Shown in pieces: positions 25,580 through 33,155 of a DNA stretch of 55,468 bases (position 1 is its first letter; the number at the start of each line of letters is the position of its first letter). Made by a program: the position numbers and the translations under genes. Below the pieces are notes generated by a model. The model was not told the DNA's origin. It worked only from the letters and a program-made list of their open reading frames with translations, and searched no databases. This DNA comes from Streptomyces sp. ISL-94 (lineage in GTDB: Bacteria > Actinomycetota > Actinomycetes > Streptomycetales > Streptomycetaceae). The DNA lies in the NCBI RefSeq assembly GCF_018614075.1, contig NZ_JAGGOZ010000042.1, positions 1-55,468 on the forward strand, in the 5' to 3' direction.

Positions 25580-25580
25580 A
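25422..25580 (+). pseudogene. Native 5' stub of the NHL-repeat/thioredoxin gene
   Basis: A 52-codon remnant encodes the Pro/Ala N-terminus, APELIGKGGWLNTGGKDLTL and LRGRITILDF. The codon that should be TGG (Trp) becomes TGA by junction with the element. It keeps its own start region and may still be translated. The integrase gene begins 43 bp further on the same strand, so host transcription would run into it. Confidence 0.85.
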
Positions 25581-25622
25581 AAATAGACAACAGACCACCG
25601 AACTCTTCGTCACACTGAGTGT

Positions 25623-27170
25623 GTGCACCAAGACGCGATCTGTGACCTGTACCTTCGCTTGTCCCTTGACCGGGACGGCAAGACCGCAATCGAACGGCAG
25701 GAAGCCGACTGCCGTGCCTGGGCCGAACGTAACGGACTGACCGTCCGCAAGGTCCACATAGACAGAGGGCGCTCCGGTTACAAGACCGTTGAGCGCAAGG
25801 GCTTCGACGCCGCACTGGCGGCCGTCACGGCGGGCGTCGTCGGCACGTTGATCGTCTGGAAACTGGACCGTCTGTCGCGCAAGGGCATCGGCCAGGTGGG
25901 CAAGGTACTGGACGGCATCGAGAAGGCCGGCGGCCGTCTCGTCTCGGTCGTGGACGGTCTCGACACCTCGAACGACTCGGCGCGCATGGTCGTGGCGATG
26001 CTCGCCGAACTCGCCCGGTCCGAGTCGAAGAATCTCGGCACACGCGTCGGCCATGCCAAGCGTTACCTACGCAGCAAGGGCCAGTGGATCGGCGGACAGC
26101 CTCCGTACGGGCTACTCATCGACCCGCAGACCAAGAAGCTCGTCCACGACCCGGAGCACGCCGTCTACGCCCGTCTGATCGCGGATGAAGCGCTCGCCGG
26201 AACGTCGTTGGTCAAGATCGCCCGGCTTCTCAACGAGTACGAGATCCTTTCGCCCAGAGGCGGGCAGTGGAACGCGGCCAGCATCATGCAGCTCCTGCGC
26301 TCCCCAGCGTTCGCCGGCCTGATGCCGGAGACGGAGACCGTCGAGACGGACGACGGCGAGCGCAAGTACACAGGCAGGGTCTTCCCGTACCGCGATCCCG
26401 AGACTCTGGACACCGTCGAGATCGGCGAGGGGATCATCGCGGTCGGAGAGCGTGAACAGATCATCCGCACCCTGGAATCCAGGACGTTTGTACACGCAGG
26501 AAAGCGGCGACCGAAGCCCGAGGGGACGGCGCTGCTCACGGGACTCGTCTTCTGCGCGGTTCCTGGCTGCGGTCGCCGGATGCACCGTGTGGGAGGCAGC
26601 TACCAGTGCATGGCTCGCCGCGCGGGCAACCAGTGCATCGGAGCGTCGGCGCTGTCTGAAGCGGTTGACCAGTACGTGACGGAACAGTTCCTCACGAAGC
26701 TCCCAGCACTCGAATTGGACGACCCGTTGCTTGTCGCGATCGCAGACCGCTGGGTGCACCGTGTAGACCCGGAGACCTTTGCGAAACGTGATGCGCTTAC
26801 TGCTGAGATCCAGGATGAGGAAGCCCGCCTCGCCGATCTGGAGGACGCGCGTTACGTGCGCGGTGAGTTCAGCGGCGCAGCAGCAGTGGAGCGTTACAAC
26901 CGGCTTGCGGAGCGCCTGAGAGGACGCATCGAAGGGCTTAGCAGCGATCTCCGAAAGCTCCCCATGCCGTCCGTGGACGTGTCACCGATGCTCGACGGCC
27001 TCACTCTGCGTGAGGCGTGGGCGGACGCGAACAACGAAGACCGGCGTGGCCGGTTGTCGCTTGCCATAGACCGGGTTGAAGTGACCAAGGGGGTGCGCGG
27101 CCAGCGGATCATTCCAGAGCAACGCATTCAGATCCACTGGGCGAAGCTGGGCGCCGACACCGCCACCTGA
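25623..27170 (+). CDS. Large serine recombinase (site-specific integrase)
   Basis: A 515-residue protein of the large serine recombinase family. The catalytic domain has the nucleophile Ser14 (YLRLSLDRDG), the RQ/Arg motif (AIERQEADCRAW) and the VWKLDRLSR signature near residue 78. A recombinase domain (PYGLLIDPQTKKLV ... LNEYEILSPRGGQW) and a zinc-ribbon (FCAVPGCGRRM ... YQCMARRAGNQC) follow, then a coiled-coil C-terminal region. It starts at GTG 25623, in the first 50 bp of the element as expected for an integrase next to its attachment site. GC is lower than in the flanking genes. No recombination directionality factor is recognised in the element. Confidence 0.95.
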   Translation: MHQDAICDLYLRLSLDRDGKTAIERQEADCRAWAERNGLTVRKVHIDRGRSGYKTVERKGFDAALAAVTAGVVGTLIVWKLDRLSRKGIGQVGKVLDGIEKAGGRLVSVVDGLDTSNDSARMVVAMLAELARSESKNLGTRVGHAKRYLRSKGQWIGGQPPYGLLIDPQTKKLVHDPEHAVYARLIADEALAGTSLVKIARLLNEYEILSPRGGQWNAASIMQLLRSPAFAGLMPETETVETDDGERKYTGRVFPYRDPETLDTVEIGEGIIAVGEREQIIRTLESRTFVHAGKRRPKPEGTALLTGLVFCAVPGCGRRMHRVGGSYQCMARRAGNQCIGASALSEAVDQYVTEQFLTKLPALELDDPLLVAIADRWVHRVDPETFAKRDALTAEIQDEEARLADLEDARYVRGEFSGAAAVERYNRLAERLRGRIEGLSSDLRKLPMPSVDVSPMLDGLTLREAWADANNEDRRGRLSLAIDRVEVTKGVRGQRIIPEQRIQIHWAKLGADTAT

Positions 27171-27210
27171 GCACCGGGGTAAACCCCCTTCTGTCGGCAG
27201 CGGACACGCG

Positions 27211-27313
27211 TGACGAAGTGACGAAATGACGCTCTCGCCCGGTTACCTCTTATAGAAGTGTTGTTGTTTCCATGAGTGGATCAGAAGTAATCGTCATTCC
27301 GTCACTTCGTCAC
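27211..27313. repeat. 22-bp inverted repeat flanking a 59-bp lower-GC spacer
   Basis: GTGACGAAGTGACGAAATGA plus CG (27211-27232) faces its reverse complement with one mismatch at 27292-27313. Each arm contains directly repeated GTGACGAA/GTGACG units. Such iterated dyads are typical of replication or partition origins and regulator arrays of actinomycete mobile elements. No initiator gene is present. Confidence 0.8.
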
Positions 27314-27492
27314 CAGGGATGTCCAAAGTTCAGGCGCAGCCCTCACAGCGACCCCGGCCCCAGCTCGAAAAACGCGCCCTGGGTGCGGCTCCGTTTTTGG
27401 ACTGCCGACGCTTGCGGCCACTGGGAAATGGCCTCTTTGAGACCCTGAGAATCCCCCCGTTAAGGGGTCGACAGGCTGTGCGAAGCATTGCT

Positions 27493-27536
27493 GAAGCCCC
27501 GATGGCTGCCCGTACTGGGTGGCTGTCGGGGGCTTC
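27493..27536 (+). terminator. Hairpin, possible terminator of integrase transcription
   Basis: GAAGCCCC (27493-27500) pairs with GGGGCTTC (27529-27536), extendable by two base pairs with one bulge. The 28-nt loop has its own partial dyad. Confidence 0.45.
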
Positions 27537-27611
27537 GTCGTACCCGCACCCTGCATCAACAAGCTTGTCCTGACGCCCTCTTGCGCCGGTCAGCCACAGG
27601 AGTGAGGCTCG

Positions 27612-27625
27612 TGCACGTTCGTGCA
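27612..27625. promoter_or_regulatory. Palindromic operator-like site TGCACG-TT-CGTGCA
   Basis: A perfect 6-bp dyad with a 2-bp spacer lies 25 bp upstream of the first gene of the DUF6879/HTH operon. A degenerate copy at 29289-29302 precedes the next operon, pointing to the element's HTH regulator. Confidence 0.5.
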
Positions 27626-27649
27626 ACCGACTCGACACCTGGAGTGATC

Positions 27650-27922
27650 GTGAACCTAAGGTTCCTCGGCATCATCCCGAACACGCCGACCGACGAGTCC
27701 CCGACCATCTGGCTTGATGAAGAGACCGGTGACCTGTTGATCCAGTCGTACAAGGCGACGGCGGAAGAGGTGAAGGCTTGCCAGGAGATCGGCTCGATCC
27801 CCGGGCACTCCACGGACGTGCCGGACCACGAAACGATCATCAGGCTCCCTGCGGTGATGCTGAAGTGCATCCCGCGCCCGGACGAGAACGGAGAAGCCGG
27901 AAGTGCAGCCACCCGCGCGTAA
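27650..27922 (+). CDS. Small hypothetical protein of the element's regulatory operon
   Basis: A 90-residue protein. The frame is open further upstream, but GTG 27650 with GGAG 6 bp before it is the natural start. It is acidic (NTPTDESPTIWLDEETGDLLIQSYKA), ending in RLPAVMLKCIPRPDENGEAG. It overlaps the DUF6879 gene by 20 bp and recurs, as I recall, beside DUF6879/HTH pairs in Streptomyces. The function is unknown. Confidence 0.7.
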   Translation: MNLRFLGIIPNTPTDESPTIWLDEETGDLLIQSYKATAEEVKACQEIGSIPGHSTDVPDHETIIRLPAVMLKCIPRPDENGEAGSAATRA

Positions 27923-28421
27923 CGCACTGGCCCGCGCGCAGCAGTCGGCCGTGCATCTTGAGTTGCGTGACAGCTACATGCTCGATGACCCGGAGTTCCT
28001 TGCCTGGCAGCAGGGCAAGCGGCTGGACCCGGCTGATCGGTCGTCGTGGTGGGGCGGCTGGCACGACGCGGTGAGCGCTGCCACGGCGCGCGGGGTGGTG
28101 GTCCGCCGGGTCCGCATCGTGTCCGAGCCGATCAGTGACTACGTGCGCTACGAGTGCGACTGCACCTTCACCAATCTCGCTGCGGGTGAGATGGTCCGGT
28201 GGCTGCCCCGCCGGCAGACGACGGACTTGGCGTTGCCAGGTACGGACTTCTGGGTCTTCGACAGCAGCCAAGCCCTCTTCCACCACTTCACCGGAGAGGG
28301 CCAGTTGGACGAAGACGGGCGGGAGTACACCGACGATCCTGCGCGGGTCCACCTGTGCGCCACGGCGTTCGAGGCTGTCTGGCAACGCGCCATCCCGCAC
28401 GAGGAGTACAAGCCGCGCTGA
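27903..28421 (+). CDS. DUF6879 family protein
   Basis: A 172-residue protein with features of the DUF6879 family: HLELRDSYMLDDPEFLAWQQGK near the N-terminus, VVVRRVRIVSEPISDYVRYE in the middle, and FWVFDSSQALFHHF followed by an acidic C-terminal part. These proteins are encoded directly before HTH-DUF5753 regulators in many actinomycetes, as here (12 bp gap). The arrangement resembles a toxin-antitoxin-like or signalling module; the biochemical role is not established. GTG start at 27903. Confidence 0.8.
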   Translation: MQPPARNALARAQQSAVHLELRDSYMLDDPEFLAWQQGKRLDPADRSSWWGGWHDAVSAATARGVVVRRVRIVSEPISDYVRYECDCTFTNLAAGEMVRWLPRRQTTDLALPGTDFWVFDSSQALFHHFTGEGQLDEDGREYTDDPARVHLCATAFEAVWQRAIPHEEYKPR

Positions 28422-28433
28422 CCGGTCACCACC

Positions 28434-29282
28434 ATGGCTGTCTCTCCCTCTTCGAATGCCCAGCAGGCCCGGCAGGCTCTGGCGAACCGACTCGCTGAGC
28501 TCTGCCGGGACTCCGGCCTGAACGGGCGCGATCTCGCCCGGCTCTGCGGATGGCACCCGTCCAAGTCATCCCGGATCATGAACGCCCGTACGCCTCCGTC
28601 CGCCGACGACATCCGGGCTTGGTGCCGCGCGTGCGGGGCCGAAGGGCAGGCGGACGATCTGATCGCCTCGCTGCGGACCGTCGAAGATATGTGGATCGGC
28701 TGGCGACGCATGGAGCGCGCCGGGCTCAAGCAAGCACAGGAAGCCCGTCTGCCGCTCTTCGAGCGAACCCGCCGGTTTCGCTCCTACTCCTCGTGGTTCG
28801 TTCCGGGCCTGATCCAGACCTACGGCTACACGGAAGCCGTCTTGCGTGCCGTTCAGCGCAGACGGGTCGAGGTCGATGACGTGGCCGATGCCGTCGCCGT
28901 GCGCATGGAGCGTCAGCGCGTTCTCTACGAGGGTGACCGCCGGTTCGCGTTCCTGGTTGAGGAGTCGGTCTTGCGTAACGGTCTCGGCGGGCCGGACGTG
29001 CAGGAGGAACAGCTCAGCCACCTGCTTACGGTCGGCTCCCTGCCCAGCGTCAGTCTGGGCGTCGTGCCCACCCGGACCGATCGGTCCCGGATGCCGGTGG
29101 AGGGGTTCTGGATCTTTGACACCGCACAGGTCAACGTGGAGTTGGTCTCCGGGTACCTCACGTTGACCCAGCCGAGTGAGGTTGCCGGATACGCGGACAC
29201 CTTCACCGAACTGGCCGACATGGCCGTCTACGGAGTCAAGGCCCGCTCGCTGATCACGAGCGCCATTCAGGCTCTCAGGTGA
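28434..29282 (+). CDS. HTH (XRE) regulator with DUF5753 (Scr1-type) domain
   Basis: A 282-residue protein. Residues about 10-60 form the XRE helix-turn-helix (LAELCRDSGLNGRDLARLCGWHPSKSSRI) and about 100-275 the DUF5753 domain (RTRRFRSYSSWFVPGLIQTYGYTEAVLRA ... RFAFLVEESVL ... GFWIFDTAQVNVELVSGYLT). It is the third gene of the element's regulatory operon and the probable ligand of the TGCACG-type sites. Proteins of this family pair with DUF397 partners; none is encoded in the element. Confidence 0.9.
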   Translation: MAVSPSSNAQQARQALANRLAELCRDSGLNGRDLARLCGWHPSKSSRIMNARTPPSADDIRAWCRACGAEGQADDLIASLRTVEDMWIGWRRMERAGLKQAQEARLPLFERTRRFRSYSSWFVPGLIQTYGYTEAVLRAVQRRRVEVDDVADAVAVRMERQRVLYEGDRRFAFLVEESVLRNGLGGPDVQEEQLSHLLTVGSLPSVSLGVVPTRTDRSRMPVEGFWIFDTAQVNVELVSGYLTLTQPSEVAGYADTFTELADMAVYGVKARSLITSAIQALR

Positions 29283-29288
29283 CAGCCG

Positions 29289-29302
29289 TGCAAACTCGTG
29301 CA
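29289..29302. promoter_or_regulatory. Degenerate copy of the TGCACG operator-like site
   Basis: TGCAAACTCGTGCA keeps the right half-site CGTGCA and the 10-bp half-site phasing of the site at 27612-27625. It lies between the HTH gene and the small-protein pair. Confidence 0.4.
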
Positions 29303-29371
29303 ATCCCCTGGGAGTTGCAGCTCCGACGTTTCTAGCGTGGTCGCTACACGGACGACACGAGGAGCGGGGCC

Positions 29372-29572
29372 GTGAAGGCGATCACGTATGCGCAACCCCC
29401 GGTAGAGCTGCCGTTGCGCACGGACCCGGAGCCCGTACCGGTGGCCGGTTGCGGGGTCTGCGCCGCCCTTGCCGCACAGCGCCGGGAAGCCCGTCTCCGG
29501 GGCGACCACTCCACGGTCAGCGATTGCAACGTGGAGCTCCGGAACCACCCGCACCCCGAGGGAGCGGCATGA
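29372..29572 (+). CDS. Small Cys-containing hypothetical protein
   Basis: A 66-residue protein from GTG 29372 behind GAGGAGCGG. It carries a GCGVCAALAAQRREARLRGD segment and one further Cys. Its stop overlaps the next start (ATGA). No family is known to me; in Streptomyces such small proteins commonly flank HTH-DUF5753 genes. Confidence 0.6.
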   Translation: MKAITYAQPPVELPLRTDPEPVPVAGCGVCAALAAQRREARLRGDHSTVSDCNVELRNHPHPEGAA

Positions 29573-29799
29573 CCGTGAGAGCTGTGCTCCGGTACGTCAG
29601 CTACGTCATGCACCGCCACCCCTCGGCGGAGACGACGGCCACGGCACGGTGCCTGAACCCGGACTGCCAGTGGACTGCCGCGCCGACCGGGAACGCGGAC
29701 GTGTGCACCGACATGTGCATCGAGCACACGGGGAGGACCGGTCACATGACCTTCCTGCGGGAGTTCTCTGAAGTCGCTGTGGTGGAGCGCATGCCCTGA
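29569..29799 (+). CDS. Small zinc-ribbon-like protein (DUF7848-like)
   Basis: A 76-residue protein translationally coupled to the preceding gene. It starts VRAVLRYVSYVMHRHP and has Cys/His residues that could bind metal (ARCLNPDCQW, then CTDMCIEHTGRTGH). The layout recalls the DUF7848 family of actinomycete accessory proteins. It is the last element gene before the imported NHL 5' region, 57 bp away. Confidence 0.6.
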   Translation: MTVRAVLRYVSYVMHRHPSAETTATARCLNPDCQWTAAPTGNADVCTDMCIEHTGRTGHMTFLREFSEVAVVERMP

Positions 29800-29832
29800 G
29801 CAGGCGGTTCGCACCGGCGTGATCCTGCGTCC

Positions 29833-30017
29833 ACGGGCGGATGGCAAGCTTGAAGAATGAACGATGCTGCCCCGGCGCCCACCCCCGCGCCCGCACCCCG
29901 CAAGCGTGCCCGTCTCCGCGCCCCCGAGCTGATCGGCAAGGGCGGCTGGCTGAACACCGGAGGCAAAGAGCTCAGCCTCGCCGAGCTGCGAGGTAAGTGC
30001 GTTGTTGTGGATTTCTG
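29833..30017 (+). repeat. attR-side, element-borne copy of the NHL gene 5' region
   Basis: It contains the same 23-bp upstream block, an ATG and 53 codons, with one codon more than the native copy and scattered substitutions that increase towards GATTTCTG. It supplies the functional start of the restored gene. Confidence 0.85.
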
Positions 30018-31725
30018 GACCTTCTGCTGCATCAACTGCCTGCACGTCCTCGACGAGTTGCGCGAGCTGGAGGAGAAGCACCGCGACACCGTCGTGATCA
30101 TCGGCGTGCACTCGCCGAAGTTCGTGCACGAGGCCGAGCACGCCGCCGTCATCGATGCCGTCGAGCGGTACGAGGTGCACCACCCCGTGCTGGACGACCC
30201 CGAGCTCGCGACCTGGAAGCAGTACGCCGTACGGGCCTGGCCCACGCTCGTCGTGATCGACCCCGAGGGGTACATCGTCGCGCAGCACGCCGGCGAGGGG
30301 CACGCGCACGCCATCGCGCGGCTCGTCGAGGAGCTGGAGGCCGAGCACGAGGCCAAGGGGACCCTGCGGCGCGGCGACGGGCCGTACGTGGCGCCCGAGC
30401 CGGTGGCGACCGATCTGCGGTTCCCCGGGAAGGCGCTCCTGCTGCCCTCCGGGAACTTCCTGGTGTCGGACTCGACGCGGCACCAGCTCGTGGAGCTGGC
30501 CGCCGACGGGGAGAGCGTCGTACGGCGGATCGGCAGCGGGGAGCGCGGATTCACCGCGCAGAGCTTCAGCGAGCCGCAGGGCCTCGCGCTGCTGCCCGAC
30601 GGGCGGGTCGTCGTCGCCGACACCGTCAACCACGCGCTGCGGACGTACGACCCCGCGACCGGGGCCGTGGAGACGGTCGCCGGGACCGGGCGGCAGTGGT
30701 GGCAGGGCTCGCCCACCTCCGGGCCGGCGCTGGAGGTGGACCTGTCCTCGCCGTGGGACGTGGCCTGGTGGCAGGGCCGGGTCTGGATCGCGATGGCCGG
30801 TGTCCACCAGCTGTGGACCTGGGATCCGGAGGCGGGCACCGTGCAGGTCGCCGCCGGGACGACCAACGAGGGCCTGCTCGACGGGCCCGCCGCCGAGGCG
30901 TGGTTCGCCCAGCCCTCCGGGCTCGCGGCGGCCGGGGACCGGCTGTGGATCGCCGACTCCGAGACCAGCGCCCTGCGGTACGTCGAGGACACCCCGGACG
31001 GCTACGTGATCCGGACCGCGGTCGGCACGGGCCTGTTCGACTTCGGGCACCGCGACGGGGAGGCGGGCCAGGCCCTGCTCCAGCACCCGCTCGGGGTCAC
31101 CGCCCTGCCGGACGGCTCGGTCGCGGTGGGCGACACCTACAACCACGCGCTGCGGCGGTTCGACCCGGCGACCGGGCAGGTGACGACGCTCGCCACCGAT
31201 CTGCGCGAGCCCAGCGACGCCGTCCTGGCGGGCGCGGACATCGTGGTCGTCGAGTCAGCCCGGCACCGGCTGACCCGGCTGCGGCTTCCGGAGGAGGCCG
31301 TACGGGTCGAGTCCGTGGCCCACCGCACGCAGCGGGCCGCGACCGAGGTGGCGCCCGGCACGCTCCGCCTCGACGTGGTGTTCCAGGCGCCGAGCGGGCA
31401 GAAGCTCGACACCCGCTACGGCCCTTCGACGCGCCTGCTGGTCTCCTCTACCCCGCCCGGGCTGCTGGCGGCGGGGGAGGGGCCCGGGACCGACCTCTTC
31501 CGCGAGCTGGTCCTCGCGGACGGCGTCACCGAGGGCGTCCTGCACGTCTCCGCGATGGCGGCGTCCTGCGACGACACTGAGTCCGACAGCGGCTCCGCCG
31601 CGGACGCCAACGAGTACCCGGCCTGCCACGTCCACCAGCAGGACTGGGGCGTTCCGGTCCGGGTCTCGGCCGACGGCGCCTCCCGGCTGCCCCTCGTCCT
31701 CGCCGGGATGGACGACGAAGGGTAG
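29857..31725 (+). CDS. NHLRC2-like protein: thioredoxin-like domain plus NHL beta-propeller (restored by element)
   Basis: A 622-residue cytoplasmic protein. A Pro/Ala-rich start is followed by a thioredoxin-like domain (about 25-165) with the C58-I-N-C61 redox motif in FWTFCCINCLHVLDEL and the cis-Pro region RAWPTLVVIDPEG. Then come NHL repeats (about 185-460: FLVSDSTRHQLVEL, LPDGRVVVADTVNHALR, VAVGDTYNHALRR) and a C-terminal beta domain. The first 53 codons come from the integrated element and the rest is host sequence; the fusion joins at the Trp of FWTF. The same order is known for NHLRC2-type proteins, whose exact substrate is unsettled. It is convergent with the M18 aminopeptidase gene. 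Confidence 0.92.
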   Translation: MNDAAPAPTPAPAPRKRARLRAPELIGKGGWLNTGGKELSLAELRGKCVVVDFWTFCCINCLHVLDELRELEEKHRDTVVIIGVHSPKFVHEAEHAAVIDAVERYEVHHPVLDDPELATWKQYAVRAWPTLVVIDPEGYIVAQHAGEGHAHAIARLVEELEAEHEAKGTLRRGDGPYVAPEPVATDLRFPGKALLLPSGNFLVSDSTRHQLVELAADGESVVRRIGSGERGFTAQSFSEPQGLALLPDGRVVVADTVNHALRTYDPATGAVETVAGTGRQWWQGSPTSGPALEVDLSSPWDVAWWQGRVWIAMAGVHQLWTWDPEAGTVQVAAGTTNEGLLDGPAAEAWFAQPSGLAAAGDRLWIADSETSALRYVEDTPDGYVIRTAVGTGLFDFGHRDGEAGQALLQHPLGVTALPDGSVAVGDTYNHALRRFDPATGQVTTLATDLREPSDAVLAGADIVVVESARHRLTRLRLPEEAVRVESVAHRTQRAATEVAPGTLRLDVVFQAPSGQKLDTRYGPSTRLLVSSTPPGLLAAGEGPGTDLFRELVLADGVTEGVLHVSAMAASCDDTESDSGSAADANEYPACHVHQQDWGVPVRVSADGASRLPLVLAGMDDEG

Positions 31726-31762
31726 CCCGACACGGGGCCCGTACGGGGGCCTTCCTGGGGAC

Positions 31763-33055
31763 TCAGCCCTCCAGGAAGGCCACCAGCGCGTTGGCGAGCA
31801 GGTACGGGTCCTCCGCGCCGCACAGTTCGCGGGCGCTGTGCATCGACAGGATCGCGACGCCGATGTCCACGGTCTGGATGCCGTGGCGGGCGGCGGTGAT
31901 CGGGCCGATCGTCGTGCCGCACGGCATCGCGTTGTTGGAGACGAAGGTCTGCCACGGCACGCCGGCCCGCTCGCAGGCGTTCGCGAACACGGCCCGGCCG
32001 CTGCCGTCCGTCGCGTACCGCTGGTTGACGTTGACCTTCAGGATCGGGCCGCCGTTGGCGCGCGGGTGGTGCGAGGGGTCGTGCCGCTCCGCGTAGTTGG
32101 GGTGCACGGCGTGGCCGGTGTCCGAGGACAGGCAGATGGTGCCGGCGAAGGCCCGCGCGCGGTCCTCGTACGTACCGCCGCGCGAGAAGACTGAACGTTC
32201 CAGCACGTTGCCCAGCAGCGGGCCGTCCGCGCCGGTGTCCGACTGCGAGCCGTTCTCCTCGTGGTCGAAGGCGGCGAGCACCGGGATGTGGTCGAGCTTG
32301 CCGGCCGTGGAGACGGCGGCCAGCGCGGCGACGCCCGCGTGCACCGACAGCAGGTTGTCCATGCGCGGGCCGGCCAGCAGCTCGCGGTCGCGGCCGAGGT
32401 AGGCGGGCGGCTCGATCGAGTGGACCATCAGGTCCCAGCCGGCCACCGAGCCCTGCTCCAGGCTCTCTTCCTCCTCCAGGAAGGCGATCAGGTCGCCTTC
32501 CTGCACCTCGCCCAGGCCCCAGATCGGCTGCATGTGGCGCTGCTTGTCCAGCTTGAGGCCCTCGGTGTTCACCGACCGGTCGAGGTGCACGGCCAGTTGG
32601 GGTACGCGCAGCAGGGCGCGGTCCACGTTCACGAGGCGCTCGGTGCCGTCGCGCAGGGTCAGCCGCCCGGCCAGGCCCAGGTCGCGGTCGAGCCAGGTGT
32701 TGAGCAGGGTCCCCCCGTAGATCTCGACGGCGATCTGCCGCCAGCCCTGCGAGCCGGTGTCCGGCAGCGGCTTGACCCGCAGGTTGGGGGAGTCGGTGTG
32801 CGCGCCGACGATGCGGAACGGGGTGTGCGCCGCCGCGCCCTCGGGGACGTACCAGGCGATGAGCGCGCCACCGCGGAGCACGAACTTGCCCCCGGTACCC
32901 GCGTCCCAGGCGTCCGTTTCCGACAACTGCCTGAAGCCTGCCTTTTCCAGCCGCTCGGCCGCGTTGGCCACGGCGTGGTACGGCGACGGACTGGCCGTCA
33001 GGAAGGTCATCAGATCGTCGGTGTGGCCGCGGTCGAAGCGGGCGGGAGAGCTCAT
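31763..33055 (-). CDS. apeB: M18 family aminopeptidase
   Basis: A 430-residue metallopeptidase. Metal and catalytic motifs of family M18 are present: HTDSPNLRVKP, PQLAVHLDR, FDHEENGSQSDTGADGPLL and SSDTGHAVHPNYAERHDP with GPILKVNVNQRYAT. It removes N-terminal residues, usually acidic or neutral, from peptides in the cytoplasm. The frame is open upstream, but the ATG at 33055 (MSSPARFDRGHTDDL) is the standard start. It is transcribed towards the NHL gene. Confidence 0.93.
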   Translation of the reverse strand: MSSPARFDRGHTDDLMTFLTASPSPYHAVANAAERLEKAGFRQLSETDAWDAGTGGKFVLRGGALIAWYVPEGAAAHTPFRIVGAHTDSPNLRVKPLPDTGSQGWRQIAVEIYGGTLLNTWLDRDLGLAGRLTLRDGTERLVNVDRALLRVPQLAVHLDRSVNTEGLKLDKQRHMQPIWGLGEVQEGDLIAFLEEEESLEQGSVAGWDLMVHSIEPPAYLGRDRELLAGPRMDNLLSVHAGVAALAAVSTAGKLDHIPVLAAFDHEENGSQSDTGADGPLLGNVLERSVFSRGGTYEDRARAFAGTICLSSDTGHAVHPNYAERHDPSHHPRANGGPILKVNVNQRYATDGSGRAVFANACERAGVPWQTFVSNNAMPCGTTIGPITAARHGIQTVDIGVAILSMHSARELCGAEDPYLLANALVAFLEG

Positions 33056-33155
33056 GTGGTTCACCTTAACGACGGTCGTGTACGCCATGGCCGGACTGCG
33101 GCGGATAGCCGAGAGGACTGGTCCCGCGCCTGTGATTCGGCGGTCCCGTCGATTC

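Larger units (their letters stand above)
27171..27649. other. 479-bp noncoding region of the element with large inverted repeat and hairpins
   Basis: No convincing gene lies here. It contains the 22-bp inverted repeat at 27211-27313, a lower-GC core around 27240-27300, a CCCC-GTTAA-GGGG mini-hairpin near 27455-27466, a hairpin at 27493-27536, and the palindrome at 27612-27625 just before the next operon. It separates the integrase from the regulatory module. Confidence 0.7.
25572..30017 (+). mobile_element. 4.4-kb serine-integrase element inserted in an NHLRC2-like gene, carrying a replacement 5' end
   Basis: The element is bounded by the shared octamer GATTTCTG at 25572-25579 and 30010-30017. 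Left of the first octamer is the host gene 5' end (ATG 25422); right of the second octamer is the host gene remainder. Just inside the right boundary the element carries a diverged copy of the 23-bp leader and first 53 codons, so the gene is intact again from ATG 29857. Cargo is a serine integrase, a three-gene DUF6879/HTH module and two small genes. No transfer, replication or capsid gene is seen. Boundaries are inferred from the junction alignment and protein continuity: LRGRITILDF at the left end joins WTFCCINC at the right in the reconstructed empty site. Confidence 0.85.

Noticed and set aside
25422..25580. Truncated NHL start considered as a sequencing error or simple internal duplication
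   Set aside because: The break falls exactly at a shared octamer next to a serine integrase, and the two copies differ at many positions, so site-specific insertion with a foreign 5' copy explains it better.
29800..30017. Search for a tRNA gene as integration target of the element
   Set aside because: The boundary sequence is protein-coding NHL gene sequence; no cloverleaf or tRNA 3' end is visible.
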